Assembly (NCBI GenBank): GCA_014529385.2
Contig: CM043962.1
Location: 85,086,180 to 85,150,179 of the forward strand
Reading direction: 5' to 3'
From: Adiantum capillus-veneris
Lineage: Eukaryota; Streptophyta; Polypodiopsida; Polypodiales; Pteridaceae
Length of the DNA: 64,000 nucleotides
Numbering within the stretch: position 1 is the stretch's first letter; every line of letters begins with the position of its first letter. Below, in pieces: positions 33,040-45,370 of the stretch. A model generated the notes under the pieces. It was given only the letters and a program-made list of their open reading frames with translations, was not told the DNA's origin and ran no database searches. The position numbers were made by a program, and so were the translations under genes.

Positions 33040-33640
33040 TCTTTTAGGTGAATTTTGGTTGTAGTCTCGCCATGTCTGAGGTATATGTGGTCGTAACCCC
33101 AATCCTAGACCATCTTTAATTGTCTCATGAATGGTCTTCCCAAGATGATCTCATAATTGTTCTTTTTGTCGAAATCGACTATTGCAAATGTATGCTCATA
33201 CTTGATTCTGCACGAAGTGAAAATTACTTTTTCTAAGAGTCCTAGAGGCTTTTCCATGAACCCATCTGCCAATTGCAATTTCATTCTGGTAGCTCTTAAA
33301 GCTGGTTTTTCCTATTTTTCTAGATTTCCTTGGTGGCGATAGTGACTCCTGCTCCACTGTCAAGAATAGCTTTGGAAACTACTCCTTGGAATTCTACTGG
33401 TAGCGTGGTGTTTCCATCTTCTCCCTCGCAATACTCTCCAACTTTGTTTAATGGTACTGGCCTATTGTTTAGTTGAGGCCTGTCCAATTCTCTGATCCCT
33501 TCCTGAAGCTTCAAGGTGGGGTCTTTCACTCCAAATTTTTCTAAGCATTTGCCTACTGTGGTCCACATGTTTGTTCGTAACCTCAGGAGTTCTGCTAATG
33601 TGATTGTGCATGCCACCGGGGTGGACAATAACTCAATCAA
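33040..33640 (-). pseudogene. canonical retropepsin upstream of RT, broken
   Basis: Frame 33640-33320 contains AILDSGAGVTIATKEI, the D-S-G-A active site of a retroviral-type aspartic protease. After a frame change, the C-terminal motif (EIILGRPFMRQLK, then a stop, then DWGYDHIYLRHGE) is readable at about 33165-33060. The enzyme would cleave the polyprotein. The preceding residues (LAELLRLRTNMWTTVGKCLEKFG) are the gag C-terminal region. Confidence 0.75.
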
Positions 33641-34336
33641 CCCTTGTGAATCATCACTCTGTTAGAAGAAAGTCTTTGAGATGGGATTCAACTCTCACCT
33701 CAGACTTGGCTTCATAATCTCCTAGGTAAGAGGGTAGAGTTTTTAGTGAGTTTGGTTGGCTGTGCCCCGAACTAATTGATCCTTGGTCTCCCTCACAAAG
33801 GCTGCTACATGATCTCTAGGATCTCTGTTTCTCGTGTATTTCTTGTTTACCCATTTTTGCACCTGAGAAGGTCTAATTCTACGATGGTCTACAAATCTCA
33901 TCATTGGATCTCCACGTCCTAATCGATATACCTACTCTCCCCTTCGGTAGTGGGCTGGTTCCTCTCCCAGTGGTGCTCCTAAGCCGTAATTTCTAACGGT
34001 TCTTGCAAGAGATGGTTCATCTCTTCGAACTCGTTCTATGGGTGGTCTTCCAGGCTCTGTTGACCCTTGAGTTTTTGGCTTACTCTCACCATGATACCGT
34101 GAATGGAGTGGTGGTTCTTGTAAATCCCTTAGCCCTCGTGAGGCTTGATAACCATTTCAGTTTCGGTCGTGTTCTAATGTTGCACTCTGTCGAAGCCATG
34201 CCTGCAATGATGGCTGTGTTGCTGGTTGGTTTTGGTTGTTGAATTTCTGCGGTCGGGTATAAGAATGTGAGGTCGCGTCATACTCTTCTGAAAAGGGATT
34301 TGTCGACTTGCTAGGGGTGTAGGTGGCTCTTGGCAC
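33641..34336 (-). pseudogene. gag remnant with internal deletion
   Basis: No long open frame, but minus-strand readings show MMRFVDHRRIRPSQVQKWVN and NRDPRDHVAAF, the start of a retrotransposon gag domain, followed by a jump to the region just upstream of the protease. Most of the capsid-type domain is missing, so this copy could not form particles alone. Confidence 0.5.
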
Positions 34337-34987
34337 TTATTCGGGGGCATATGTTGATGCTCCTGGAACTGTTGCCTTTTCTACCTCCTCTGGGAGAATA
34401 CGTTTGTATTCTCGCCCGTACCTATCAACAAAAACAATATCCTTTCCCATAGCAATTTCATAAGAGAATAAGTAAAGAACCTTGTCTTTGCTTAATTCGT
34501 TTGGATAGGGTTCTTTGCAATGAGAGTAAGAGACTATTCCCTCGCTCTCATGCTTGTAAATTCCCACATTCTCATTATAGGTTGAGACCTTGGTTGTTTT
34601 CTTATCATACATAAAAAGCGCTCCAGGTCGATCAATGTTCGGTGGCGGTTCTTGAGTTTCTAAAACCATTTTTCCTTTCGCCACGTTATCTCCATATCTA
34701 TTGTAATCCTCAGGGTTACTAACTATCAGATAGTGGTTTCCCTTTTCGTCTCGGAATCTATCTCCATAATCATAGACTCGAATTATTTCCAGTCTCTGAG
34801 TGGGTCTTTCTTCAATACAAATACACTTGCGTCCTCGATAGTCAGAATAGACTAGGGCTCCCCTCAAGTTTGTTCCTTCTAAGAATATTACAATGAACTT
34901 GGAATCGTTCAAAGGATTTAGGGAGGTGCTTCCTCCTGGCATTGGTCTGTCATAGGTGAAACCTCCTGGCTGTTGACTACCCATCAT
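34337..34987 (-). CDS. unknown ORF upstream of gag, 216 aa
   Basis: An open frame of a beta-rich-looking protein (GALVYSDYRGRKCICIEE, VYDYGDRFRDEKGNHYLIV, DIVFVDRYGREYKRIL). It sits between the leader and the gag remnant. Repeated Y-D-x-G-D/Y-x-R-G patterns suggest a small repeated fold. I do not recognise the family; some large Ty3 lineages have an extra ORF at this place. Confidence 0.5.
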   Translation of the reverse strand: MMGSQQPGGFTYDRPMPGGSTSLNPLNDSKFIVIFLEGTNLRGALVYSDYRGRKCICIEERPTQRLEIIRVYDYGDRFRDEKGNHYLIVSNPEDYNRYGDNVAKGKMVLETQEPPPNIDRPGALFMYDKKTTKVSTYNENVGIYKHESEGIVSYSHCKEPYPNELSKDKVLYLFSYEIAMGKDIVFVDRYGREYKRILPEEVEKATVPGASTYAPE

Positions 34988-35566
34988 GAAGACGGATTTA
35001 TCTGATGAAGTGTCAGTATCACTACCCTCCTCAATAATCGGTGCTAGTGGATCTAGCCTTGCCTGAGTTACACTCTCCTCGTGGACACTAAGCTACCCTG
35101 ATCACCTGCCACCTTTTGGTCTCTAAAAATGTGTCTTCTTGATCTTAAATTCATCAAACTTAGCAATGCGACTTAACACAAATCCAACCACTCACCTGGC
35201 AAAGGATCAGTTTCCGCACAACTTCTTGCTTTGCCGCTGAATATACCTGTACACAAGCGTTTAATTTCGGCAATTGAATCAAAGCATCTAACCGCTAGAG
35301 GTGATCTTAGTAATGATTGGTATAACTAGAGAGTTAAACTCAACCACTACTGTATTTTATACACTTCTGATGTTCTGGATTAGGTCTGCTAATCTGGAAC
35401 TGTACTTCCCTCGGATGTTGGTCAATTTACCTGAAAAGTCGTCTTTGCTCCGTCATAAGGTCAAACAAGGTCCAAATTCACTTCTGAAAGAAGTTCTGGA
35501 ATCCTCAAGTCAATTGGAACTTCACTGTATGTCCTCAGTCAAATTTTCACTTCACTAAGCCCCAGT
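34988..35566. other. retrotransposon leader, non-coding
   Basis: No convincing frame. Lies between the palindrome array and the first ORF of the element. Confidence 0.5.
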
Positions 35567-36419
35567 AGACATCCTACGCGTAGGATGTCTCCTGCTCTGT
35601 TTTGCCTGGATTTTTTGCACTATGGATTCCTCTTGATTCCCCTGTTTTTACTTTTTGATTTGGACACCTATAAGGTGCTCAATGGATTAGAAATTTGTTC
35701 CGACAGATGTTGGTCTGACCAATCAAATCAACTCCAATTTGGACCAAAATTGACTAGGAGGCTTGCCTCAGGCTATACAACACCCTGCTATGCCTACAGT
35801 CAGTTTCTGGCTTCAATTTCATGCATTAGACATTCTACGTGTAGCATGTCTTTTTGCTCAAAATGGCTTCAAATGCAAAGCCTAGACTCCTCTTGAGGTG
35901 CTGATCACTTTGGTATGCTCAAATCTGGATTTGGAGTGCGAGATCACCCAAAACACATCCTACGCGTAGGATGTCTTTTTGACCTATTTAACCCCAGACT
36001 TGTGCCACACCTTCCCCTTGATGTCAGCAACCCAGTGCTATGCTTAGTTTTTGGTTTGGATTTCAAAAGACCCCAATTTTAGCTGTCTTAGCCCTTTTCA
36101 GTCAAAAGTGCTAAAGTCTGCTTAAAACCCAATTTTCTCACCCAATTGAGATGAAACCTTTCTCAGTCACTCAATATATCATGCAGATCATGCTCATGCA
36201 ACCATCCTATGGTTTTGGTCTTAAAATAATGCCTTGGCACAATTTGGGTAGGATGTCTAGCAATTTCTGTCTATCTGGCCTTATCCTGTCAAGATATGGC
36301 CAAATCTCCACTTTCCAGGTGAAAATAGGATAAACCCTACCTTCTGAACACACTGGTCAACTCAAAATTTCAAAATTCCCACCAGATCAGCCTGTAGACA
36401 TCCTACACGTAGGATGTCT
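35567..36419. repeat. palindrome array in the 5' leader
   Basis: The same 24-bp palindrome recurs at 35567-35590 (perfect), 35828-35851 (centre ACGTGT, two arm changes), 35953-35976 (one arm change), as a right half at 36246-36258, and at 36396-36419 (centre CACG). The flanking DNA shares words with the array at 24957-25824 (for example AGGCTATACAAC versus AGGCTATTCAAA). Confidence 0.92.
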
Positions 36420-36947
36420 CTTGGCTTAAAATGTAATTTTTTCCTGACAGAAATGCTACTGATGCTCTGCAGCTCTATCAAAAACACTCACAACAACTTT
36501 TGAACTTCACTTCAGCTTTCAAACACTCTTTTGCATCTTTTACAACCTTGTGATGAACCTAACAAGCAAGTATACATGCATGAAGTGTTCTAGATCATGA
36601 ATCATGATGTCCTACTTACCCTACTCCTACTCATCATGTGAAATGGTGATAATGGTGTTTTGGTTGCTTCCTGGCCTCTCCAGACTCTCAAGCTCTCCTC
36701 TCACCGCTTCTACCACTCCAACTCCTACTCTCTACACCACAACTCAACTAAAAACTAAAAACTATCTAAGTCTACCTAAGTCTACCTAAGTTGAAGGATC
36801 TAGGCCAGACACACGCTCCCTAGACTCCCTCTAAGACCTAGAGAGTCCTCCACCCTCTGATCCTATCTAAATGTAAAACGAGACTCTGGAAAGCCATAGA
36901 ATCCCTATCCTCAAGGATTAGTCTCGGTCACCTACCTAGGGTTTTTG

Positions 36948-36965
36948 TCCCCGGCAGCGGCGCCA
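36948..36965 (-). promoter_or_regulatory. primer-binding site complementary to tRNA-Asp
   Basis: Minus-strand TGGCGCCGCTGCCGGGGA one base inside the 5' LTR, differing at one position from the complement of the plant tRNA-Asp 3' end. Confidence 0.88.
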
Positions 36966-36966
36966 A

Positions 36967-37665
36967 TGTTGGACGCATACGCCGCGACGGACATCAGCAC
37001 AGCGAGAAATCACCTAACAAGATTTGTCAGCTAAGGACAAAGCTCGACCCGCAGGCGTCTGGAAGCAAACATAGGGTATAAATCTACACTCAACCGACTC
37101 TCGACTAATTCCTACAGAGGTCTCTACCCAATGTCTAAGCTACAGCCTTCAGGAGTGCATAAGAGGAGATTTCTTACAACACTTCCAAGAGCCAAACACC
37201 TATCAAACGGTCTCGAAACGCCATAGAACTTGAAGGAGACCCTACTAACACCAATAGGTTGCTCTCCCTAAGGTCCATGAACCAAAATCCCAACCCAAAA
37301 CACTTGGTGCAAAATCATGTAGAATGTCTGGCCGAAATTTGCAGGTCGTCGTTTCCGAAAGCTAAAGTGTCTAATGTGTAGCTCTACTCAATGCGAGCGC
37401 GTGGATGTGCTGAAATGAGAAAACGGATAACGTATGCTCATCGAATCAGCAGATGAAGCTCGTAGGCCGAGCTCGCAAAACCGGACTGTACGCGCGCAAT
37501 GTAGGTATTGGCGTGTAGCTCTCGTCGAGGGAAACACGTTGCACTTCTCCACACTCGATTCCGACCACCGGTGCGCGCATAGCGTCAAGATGAAGCTCTC
37601 ACTCTCTCTCTCTCGTACACAGTACGCTCACTCACAGACTTCACTTTTTTTAAATGACAGGTTTT
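36967..37665 (-). repeat. 5' LTR, truncated at its outer end
   Basis: Direct copy of 20383 to about 21075. Homology stops near 37665, where the satellite-bearing DNA begins, so about 240 bases of the U3 start are missing. Without them, promoter function and target-site duplication cannot be judged. Confidence 0.85.
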
Positions 37666-39660
37666 AAGACCATATTAGGTAAAGTGGGAAAATCCCAATT
37701 CCCAGGTTGGACAACTTTCAATATATCATGTATAAAATATAGAGATTTTGTCAAAAATTTGAGTTTTCTTAAGGTCTCATTCCACTTTATGCACATACAA
37801 TACACAATGAAAACAACTAAAATATCATGGTTTCAATCAATTGGATTATTAGGAGAGGAGTATATTGCATCCATTATCGTTGTCTATGTTCTACTGTCCT
37901 ACCTACAACTTATCTCAACATGGAGAGCTTGGTTTCTAGGTCCACCACTTGTCCAAGTTAATGTAAAAGTGACTCAAGGTTCACAACTTGTGAAAGCAAG
38001 GATCCATTGAGGAATACAATCCACTTGGCTATTTTTCCTTAATTTATTGCATGTGACATTTAAGCAAGGTCCACTTCTAATCTATAACTTCTTAATTTGA
38101 GGCATGGGGCATACATAAAATATGTAGCATATGCTCTATTGCCTCATAGGAAGGTTGGTTTCAAGGTGCACTTATCCATGCTAGCCTATCTTGGAGAAAT
38201 GATGGAGCTTGCTTCTCTCCTTGTTTCAATGGAGACTAGCTTGGACAAGTGGTGGACCTTTGCTTCTCTCTATGTTTCAATAGAGTTAGCTTGGACAAGT
38301 GGTGATCTTGGAACAAAACCCCCATGTAAAACATATCATGGGTATTCCAAGTGATTAGAAAGATTACCATTTAAGATATAACCTTATAGGTTGGACAACT
38401 AGATCTTGGCTTGGAGAAATGGTGGACCTTTGATTCATTCCATGTTTCAATGGAGTCTATCTTGGAGAAATGGTGGAGCTTGCTTCTGTCCATGTTTCAA
38501 TGGAGCCTAGCTTGAATAGTTGGTGGACCTTTGCTTCTCTCTATGTTTCAATAGAGTTAGCTTAAACACGTGGTGGATCTTCAAAATAAACCAACTACTA
38601 TCAATGTTGCCTAGCTTGGACAAGTGGTGGAGTGTTTCTCTACTCCATGTTTCAATGGATCTTAACTTGGACAAGTGTTGGACCTTAAAACAAAAACCCC
38701 ATGTACAACATAGAATGGATTTTCTAGATTTCAATGGAGTCTAGATTTAACAAATGGTGGAGCTTGTCTTCATCCATGTTTCAATGAAACTAGCTTGGAC
38801 AAGTGGTGGACCTTGTAACAAACCCTCCCATGCACAACATATCATTGGTTTTCTAAGTGATGGGAAGGAATACCATTCAAGATATAAACTTATAGCTTGG
38901 ATAAGTAGTTGACTTTAAAACCAAATTCATCATAATACAATGAAATACAGGTCAGCCAATTCCTAAATCTTGAGACCAAACCTCCCATGCTATTAGAGAT
39001 AATATATTGGATAAGTGGTGGACCTTCTATTATTTTCCCATGCCTAGTTTAGACAACCGGTACACTTTGCAGCTATAAAGGTTGGACGAGTTGTGGAGCC
39101 TTGTTTCTATCCATGTTTTAATGGATCTTAGCTTGGACAAGTGGTGGACCTTGGAAAAAAGCTTCCATGTACAACATATATGAGGTTTTCCATGTTTTAA
39201 TGGAACCTATCTTGGACAAATGGTGAAGCTTTCTTCTCTCCATGTTGATTTTGGAACTACCTTAGACAAGTGGTGGAGCTTTTCTTTTCTACTCTTCATA
39301 ATACAATGAAGTATATGTTGGTTACATGGTGAATCTTAAGGCCAAACCTCCCATTTTACTAGAGATGATAGGTTGGACAAGTGGATCAACCTTCTATCAT
39401 TTCTCCATGACTATATTGGACAATTAGTAGACATAACATCTCTCTATGTTGTCTAGAGATGAGCTTGGACAAGTGATGGACCCTGCTTCTCTCTTCCCTT
39501 GGTTTACTAGTTTGAAACTCAGTATATATACTTTCTTAGATCTAGCTTGAACAAGTGGTGGACCTTGCATCCACAATCTTAATTCAGTACAAAAAAGTAT
39601 ATGAAAAAATAACATAGGAATCTTGGTTTGAAGGTCAAGCAATTAGGTTCCAAATGCACA
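37666..39660 (+). repeat. satellite family, core in GGACAAGTGGTGGACC orientation
   Basis: The core TTGGACAAGTGGTGGACC recurs about every 50-110 bases with text such as TCCATGTTTCAATGGAG between copies. The copies are diverged, more so than at the right end of the window. Confidence 0.9.
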
Positions 39661-40503
39661 TAATAATATATTTTCCACCCATATTAAAAGAAAGTTAAAT
39701 ATGTTATTACCAAATTGACAAAGGTAACGTCCAAGAATTATATCTTTCCATCTTGTCATATCTAAATCTTCATCAAGGCGACATGCATGTATACATCAAC
39801 TTTCAAGCCATTCAAGAATACATGCACTTAGATTCCATAGTTTTGTTTTCAAAGTCTTTTAGGTTCTAAAACTCTTTCACATAAAGTATGTAATGACAAA
39901 ATTCTTGAAGCAAACATTTGTGCCCAAGAAAAAGATCCCTCTCACATATTTAAAGTCCATGAATTCTCTGATCCACACTTACAAGTTTTATTTTGACATC
40001 AAACATCAATTCTTTCATAGTTCCAAATAAATGCAACCTCGATATGAATTGACAAAAAATGAATTTCTTTTACTATATGACCCAACATAGGCCCCAATCA
40101 AATAAAAAATGAGTCCCCAAAAATTTGGGTGCACTCTAGCAATACATCAGAGTCCCCTTACAATAGGATGCACTCCAATAGTACATTGAAGTCCCCTTAG
40201 AGTAGGGTGCACTCCATTCAAGTGTTCATAAAATTGACACACCTTTTTAAAAAAAAAAAAGACTATATCAAATTATACAAATGTTGAAAGATACACACTA
40301 GAATAAAAAAAGCATCTTATAGCCATATTTATTCAATGCTTTCGTGTTGACAAGTACACACCAAGGACATAATTTGTCTCAGAATCACTATACTGATTTA
40401 CAATTGTGTTGTATGTATAGACTCTCTTATCTCTTGCATACAACCATCCTACCAACCATGGAATTATGGTTCTCTGCAAGAAGTTTTGAAGTTGCTCGGA
40501 AGT
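39661..40503. other. AT-rich intergenic stretch
   Basis: No satellite core and no convincing frame; lies 3' of the HAD-type gene. A poly-A run is at 40251-40260. Confidence 0.5.
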
Positions 40504-41108
40504 TTACCTCCACATCTTTGGAAATATAAGATATGTCCCTGGCATGTTCCACATCACCCTATATGGAGTGTCATCAAAAATTAAGGTATTGTTTGCATCC
40601 AAATACTCAAATATCTTCCAAATATCACTCAAATTTTTGTGATAAACCCTTGTAAATCCTAACATGATATTTGGATTTTGGCAATTTTTGTTACTCATAA
40701 ACACCTTGAACTTGGTATACTGCTCAGGAAAACACTTTTGTGTGATGCGTTGCACCCTTGTTAAGTTATAGCAACTCCATATCCATAGCTCAAAGTATTC
40801 AGCACAAAAATCCAAAAAACTTTGTACGTCTGGTCGCACCACATGATAAACTTCATCTTTGTCCTCCACAAGTCGCATGTGTTGAGCCCAAGATGGCATA
40901 GAATCTCCATGTTTCATTTCAACTGTCTTGAGAAGTAACCCCTCTAGATCCAAGATAAGTACTCTTTTGATGTCCTTGAAAGCAAGTGGTAGGTGATAAG
41001 GAGGTGATTCATTCCTTGGACAAGGTCTTGGAGGAGGTTGGATGGGTAATTCAATAGTTTTCTTCAATTTATGCCAGCATATAGCCAATCCATTTTTCTG
41101 TAATGGTT
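40504..41108 (-). CDS. FCP1/NIF-like HAD protein, 5'-partial
   Basis: The exon begins after an acceptor TTTAATTTCAG at 41109 and reads to a TAA at 40504; the first exon is not found and may lie in the satellite DNA to the right. It holds VLILDLEGLLLKT (HAD motif I), RPDVQSFLDFCAEYFELWIWS (motif II region), and LIFDDTPYRVMWNMPGTYLI (motif IV, DD). FCP1/SCP-type enzymes dephosphorylate serine in protein tails with a DxDxT/V motif; here it is D-L-E-G-L, so the second aspartate is glutamate. The last coding bases (ATGTGGAG/GTAAAC) also form a good donor site, so an additional 3' exon is possible. Confidence 0.68.
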
Positions 41109-44100
41109 CTGAAATTAAAGAACAAGAACACTTAATGCAAACACAACAATAGACATGAGTTTTACATTGTCTACCCTAAGGTTTTATTAGATACCAAAAT
41201 CCATCTATGATCTACTCATTAATAGAAAGAAAGTCAAATTAAAATCCTGACTCTTTTTTATGCTACACTCTCTCTTAGTCTCAATACCATGGAGTTCAAC
41301 TAGACTTAAGTCAACTAATAACTACTACTTGTTGTTAAAGGTATTCTTGAAGTGTATAAGGCTTAACCAATGCTCTAGTGTAGAATGGGTATTTAGGTCT
41401 CAAGGTCTACCACTTATCCAAGCAAAGATCCATTTAGATATGGAAACCCAATTTTTCTTAATATAATGATATAGAGTGGACAAGTGGTGAATCCTGAGAC
41501 CAAGCCACTCATGCTACTAGGGATAATAGGTTGGACAAGTGGTGGACCTTGAATGTAAACCCCCCATGTACAAAGTATCAGGGGTTTTGGGTATTTCAAT
41601 GGACTCTAGCATCTTGGAAACATGGTGGAGCTTACTTCTCTCCATGTTTCAATGGAGTCTATCTTGGATAAATGGTGGAGCATCATTCTCTCCATGTTTC
41701 AATGGAGCCTACCTTGGACAAGTGGTGCACGTTTGTTTCTCTCTATGTTTGAACAGATTTAGCTTGGACAAGTGGTGGACCTTGGAACAAAATCCCCATG
41801 TAAAACATATCATGGACATTACAAGTGGTGAGAAAAAATACCATTCAATATATAACCTTATAGGTTGGAAAAGTGGTGGACCTTAACACCCAATTATTAT
41901 TAATATAATGACATAGAGTGGACAAGTGGTGAATCTTGCGACCAAACCTACTAGGAAAAGTACGTTGGACAAGTGGTGGACCTTGAATGCAAACCCCCCA
42001 TGTACAAAATATTACTCATGCTACTAGGAATAATTTGGTATTAAGGTCCATGTTTCAATGGAGCCTAGCTTGGAAAAGTGGTGGACCTTTGTTTCTCTCT
42101 ATGTTTCAATAGAATTTGCTTGGACAAGTGGTGAACCTTGGAACAAAACCCCCATGTAAAGCATGTCATGGGCATTACAAGTGGTGAGAAAAAATACCAT
42201 TCAAGGTATAACCTTATAGGCTGGACAAGTGGTGGACCTTAGCACCCAATTCCTCTTATTATAATGACATATAGTGGAAAAGTGGTGAATTGTGAGACCA
42301 AACCTACTAGGGATAATAGGTTGGAGAAATGGTTGACCTTGAATGTAAATCACCCATGTACAAAATATCATGGGTTTTGCGTATTTCAATGGAGCCTAGC
42401 ATCTTGGAGACATGGTGGAACTTACTTCTCTCCATGTTTTAATGGAGCCTATCTAGGAGAAATGGTGGAGGTTCCTTCTCTCCATGTTTCAATGGAGCCT
42501 AGCTTGGACAAGTCGTGGACCTTTGTTTCTCTCTATGTTTGAATATGGTTAGCTTGGACAAGTGGTGGATCTTGGAATGAAACTCCCATGTAAAACATAT
42601 CATGGGCATTTCAAGTGGCGAGAAAGGATACCATTTAAGATATAACCTTATAGGTTGGACAAGTGGTGGACCTTAACACAATATAATGACATAGAGTGTA
42701 CAAGTGGTGAATCTTGAAACCAAACCACTCATGCTACTAGGGATAATAGGTTAAACAAGTGGTGGGCCTTGAAATAAAACCCCCTAGAGTGTTTCAATGG
42801 AGCCTAGCTTGGAAACATGGTAAAGCTTGCTTCTCTCCATGTTTCAATGCAGCCTATCTTGGATAAATGGTGCAGCATCATTCTCTCCATGTTTCAATGG
42901 AGCCTAGCTTGGACAAGTGGTGGACCTTTGTTTCTCTCTATGTTTGAATAGAGTTATCTTGGAAAAGTGGTGGACCTTGGAACAAAAACCCCATGTAAAA
43001 CATATCATGGGCATTACAAGTGGTGAGAAAAAATACCATTCAATATATAACCTTATAGGTTGGACAAGTGGTGGACCTTAACACCCAATTATTCTTAATA
43101 TAATGACATAGAGTGGATAAGTGGTGAAATTGGGACCAAACCTACTAGGGAAATAGGTTGGACAAGTGGTGGACCTTGAATGTAAACGCCCCATGTACAA
43201 AATATCACTCATGCTACTAGAAATAATTTGGTATTAAGGTCCATGTTTCAATGCAGCCTAGCTTGGAAAAGTGGTGGACCTTTGTTTCTCTCTATGTTTC
43301 AATAGATTTATCTTGGACAAGTGGTGTACCTTGGAACAAAACCCCCATGTAAATCATGTCATGGGCATTACAAGTGGTGAGAAAAAATACCATTCAAGCT
43401 ATAACATTATAGGTTGGACAAGTGGTGGACCTTAACACCTAATTCCTCTTAATATAATGACATAGAGTGGACAAGTGGTGAATCATGAGACCAAACCTAC
43501 TAGGGATAATAGGTTGGACAAGTGGTGAACCTTGAATGTAAACCCCCCATGTACAAAAAATTATGGGTATTGGGTATTTCAATGGAGCCTAGCAACTTGG
43601 AGACATGGTGGAGCTTATTTCTCTCCATGTTTCAATGGAGCCTATCTAGGAGAAACAGTGGAGGTTCCTTCTCTCCATGTTTCAATGAGCCTAGCTTGGA
43701 CAAGTGGTGGACCTTTCTTTCTCTATATGTTTTAATAGAGTTAGCTTGGACAAGTGGTGGACCTTGGAATGAAACCCCCATGTAAAACATATCATGGGCA
43801 TTTCAAGTGGTGAGAAAGGATACTATTTAAAATATAACCTTATAGGCTGGACAAGTGGTGGACTTTAACACATATTTCTTCTTAATATAATGACATAGAG
43901 TGTACAAGTGGTGAATCTTGAGACCAAACCACTCTTGCTACTAGGGATAATAGGTTGGACAAGTGGTGGACCTTGAATGTAAACCCCTCATGTACAAAAT
44001 TATGGGTTTAGGGTATTTCAATGGAGCCTAGCTTGGAGACATGGTGGAGATTGCTTCTCTCAATGTTTCAATGGAACCTATCTTGGAGAAATGGTGGATC

Positions 44101-45370
44101 ATCCTTCTCTCCATGTTTCAATGGAGCCTATCTTGGACAAGTGGTGGACCTTTGCTTCTCTCTATGTTTTAATGGAGTTAGCTTGGACAAGTGGTGGGTC
44201 TTGGAACAAAACCCCTTTGTAAAACATAGCATGGACATTACAAGTGATGAGGAAAAATATCATTCAAGATATAACCTTATAGGTTGGAAAAGTGGTGATG
44301 GACCTTGACAAGTGGTGAAGGATACCATTTAAGATATACCCTTATAGGTTGGACAAGTGGTGGACCTTAACACCCAGTTATTCTTAATATAATGACATAG
44401 AGTGGATAAGTGGTGAATCTTAAGACCAAATCACTCATGCTACTAGGTATAATACGTTAGAGAAGTGGTAGACCTTGAATGTAAACACCCCATGTACAAA
44501 ATATCATGGTTTTAGGGTGTTTCAATGGAGCCTAGAATCTCGGAGACATGGTAGATCTTGATTCTTTCCATGTTTGAATGGCACCTATCTTGGAAAAATG
44601 ATGGAGGTTACTTCTCTCCATACTTCAACGGAGCCTAGCTTTGACAAGTGGTGAACCTTTGCTTCTCTCTATGTTTGAATAGAGTTAGCTTGGACAAGTG
44701 GTGGACCTTTGCTTCTCTCTATGTTTGAATAGAGTTAGCTTGGACAAGTGGTGGACCTTGGAATGAAACCCCCGTGTAAAACATATCATGGGCATTTCAA
44801 GTGGTGAGAAAGGATACCATTTAAGATATAACCTTATAGGTTGGACAAGTGGTGGACCTTAATACATAGTTCTTCTTAATATAATGACATAGAGTGTACA
44901 AGTGGTGTATCTTGAGACCAAACCACTCGTGCTACTAGGGATCCTAGCTTGGACAAGTGGTGGACCTTGGAAAAAAGTCCCCCTGTACAACATAGATGAG
45001 TTTTTTCATGTTTTAATGGAAGAGAGATTCGACAAATGGTGGAGCTTGCTTATCTCCATGTGGATTTTAGAACTAGCTTGGACAAGTGGTGGAGCTTTGC
45101 TTTTTTACTCTTCATAATACAATGATGTATAGGTTGGTTACATGGTGAATCTTAAGGCCAAACCTCCCATCTTACTAGAGATGATAGGTTGGACAAGTGG
45201 TCAACCTTCTATCATTTCTCCATGCCTATAATTAGACAATTAGTAGAACTAGCATCTTTCTATGTTGTCTAGAGCTGAGCTTGGACAAGTAGTGGACCTT
45301 GCTACTCTCTTCCCTTGGATTATTAGTTTGAAGACTCATTATATATACTTGCTTAGATCTATATAATTAC
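41109..45370 (+). repeat. satellite family, core in GGACAAGTGGTGGACC orientation
   Basis: Dense copies of the core, with larger repeats of about 400-450 bases in which blocks such as ATGACATAGAGTGGACAAGTGG, CATCATGGGCATTACAAGTGG and ATGTAAACCCCCCATGTACA-like text recur. Some of it may be the 5' intron of the 40504-41108 gene. Confidence 0.93.

Larger units (their letters stand above)
20383..37665 (-). mobile_element. large Ty3-type (Athila/Tat-like) LTR retrotransposon
   Basis: Both LTRs are present in direct orientation, with a tRNA-Asp-type primer site inside the right one and a purine tract inside the left one, so the element is read on the minus strand. In that direction the order is 5' LTR (truncated), leader with palindromes, unknown ORF, gag remnant, protease, linker, RT, RNase H, integrase, second protease-like domain, basic ORF, spacer with palindromes, a long coiled-coil ORF, and 3' LTR. 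At about 17.3 kb it is in the size range of the very large plant Ty3 lineages. Most pol frames carry stops, while the last ORF is long and open. The LTRs differ at about one base in ten over their first 140 bases by eye, so the insertion is old. Confidence 0.9.
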
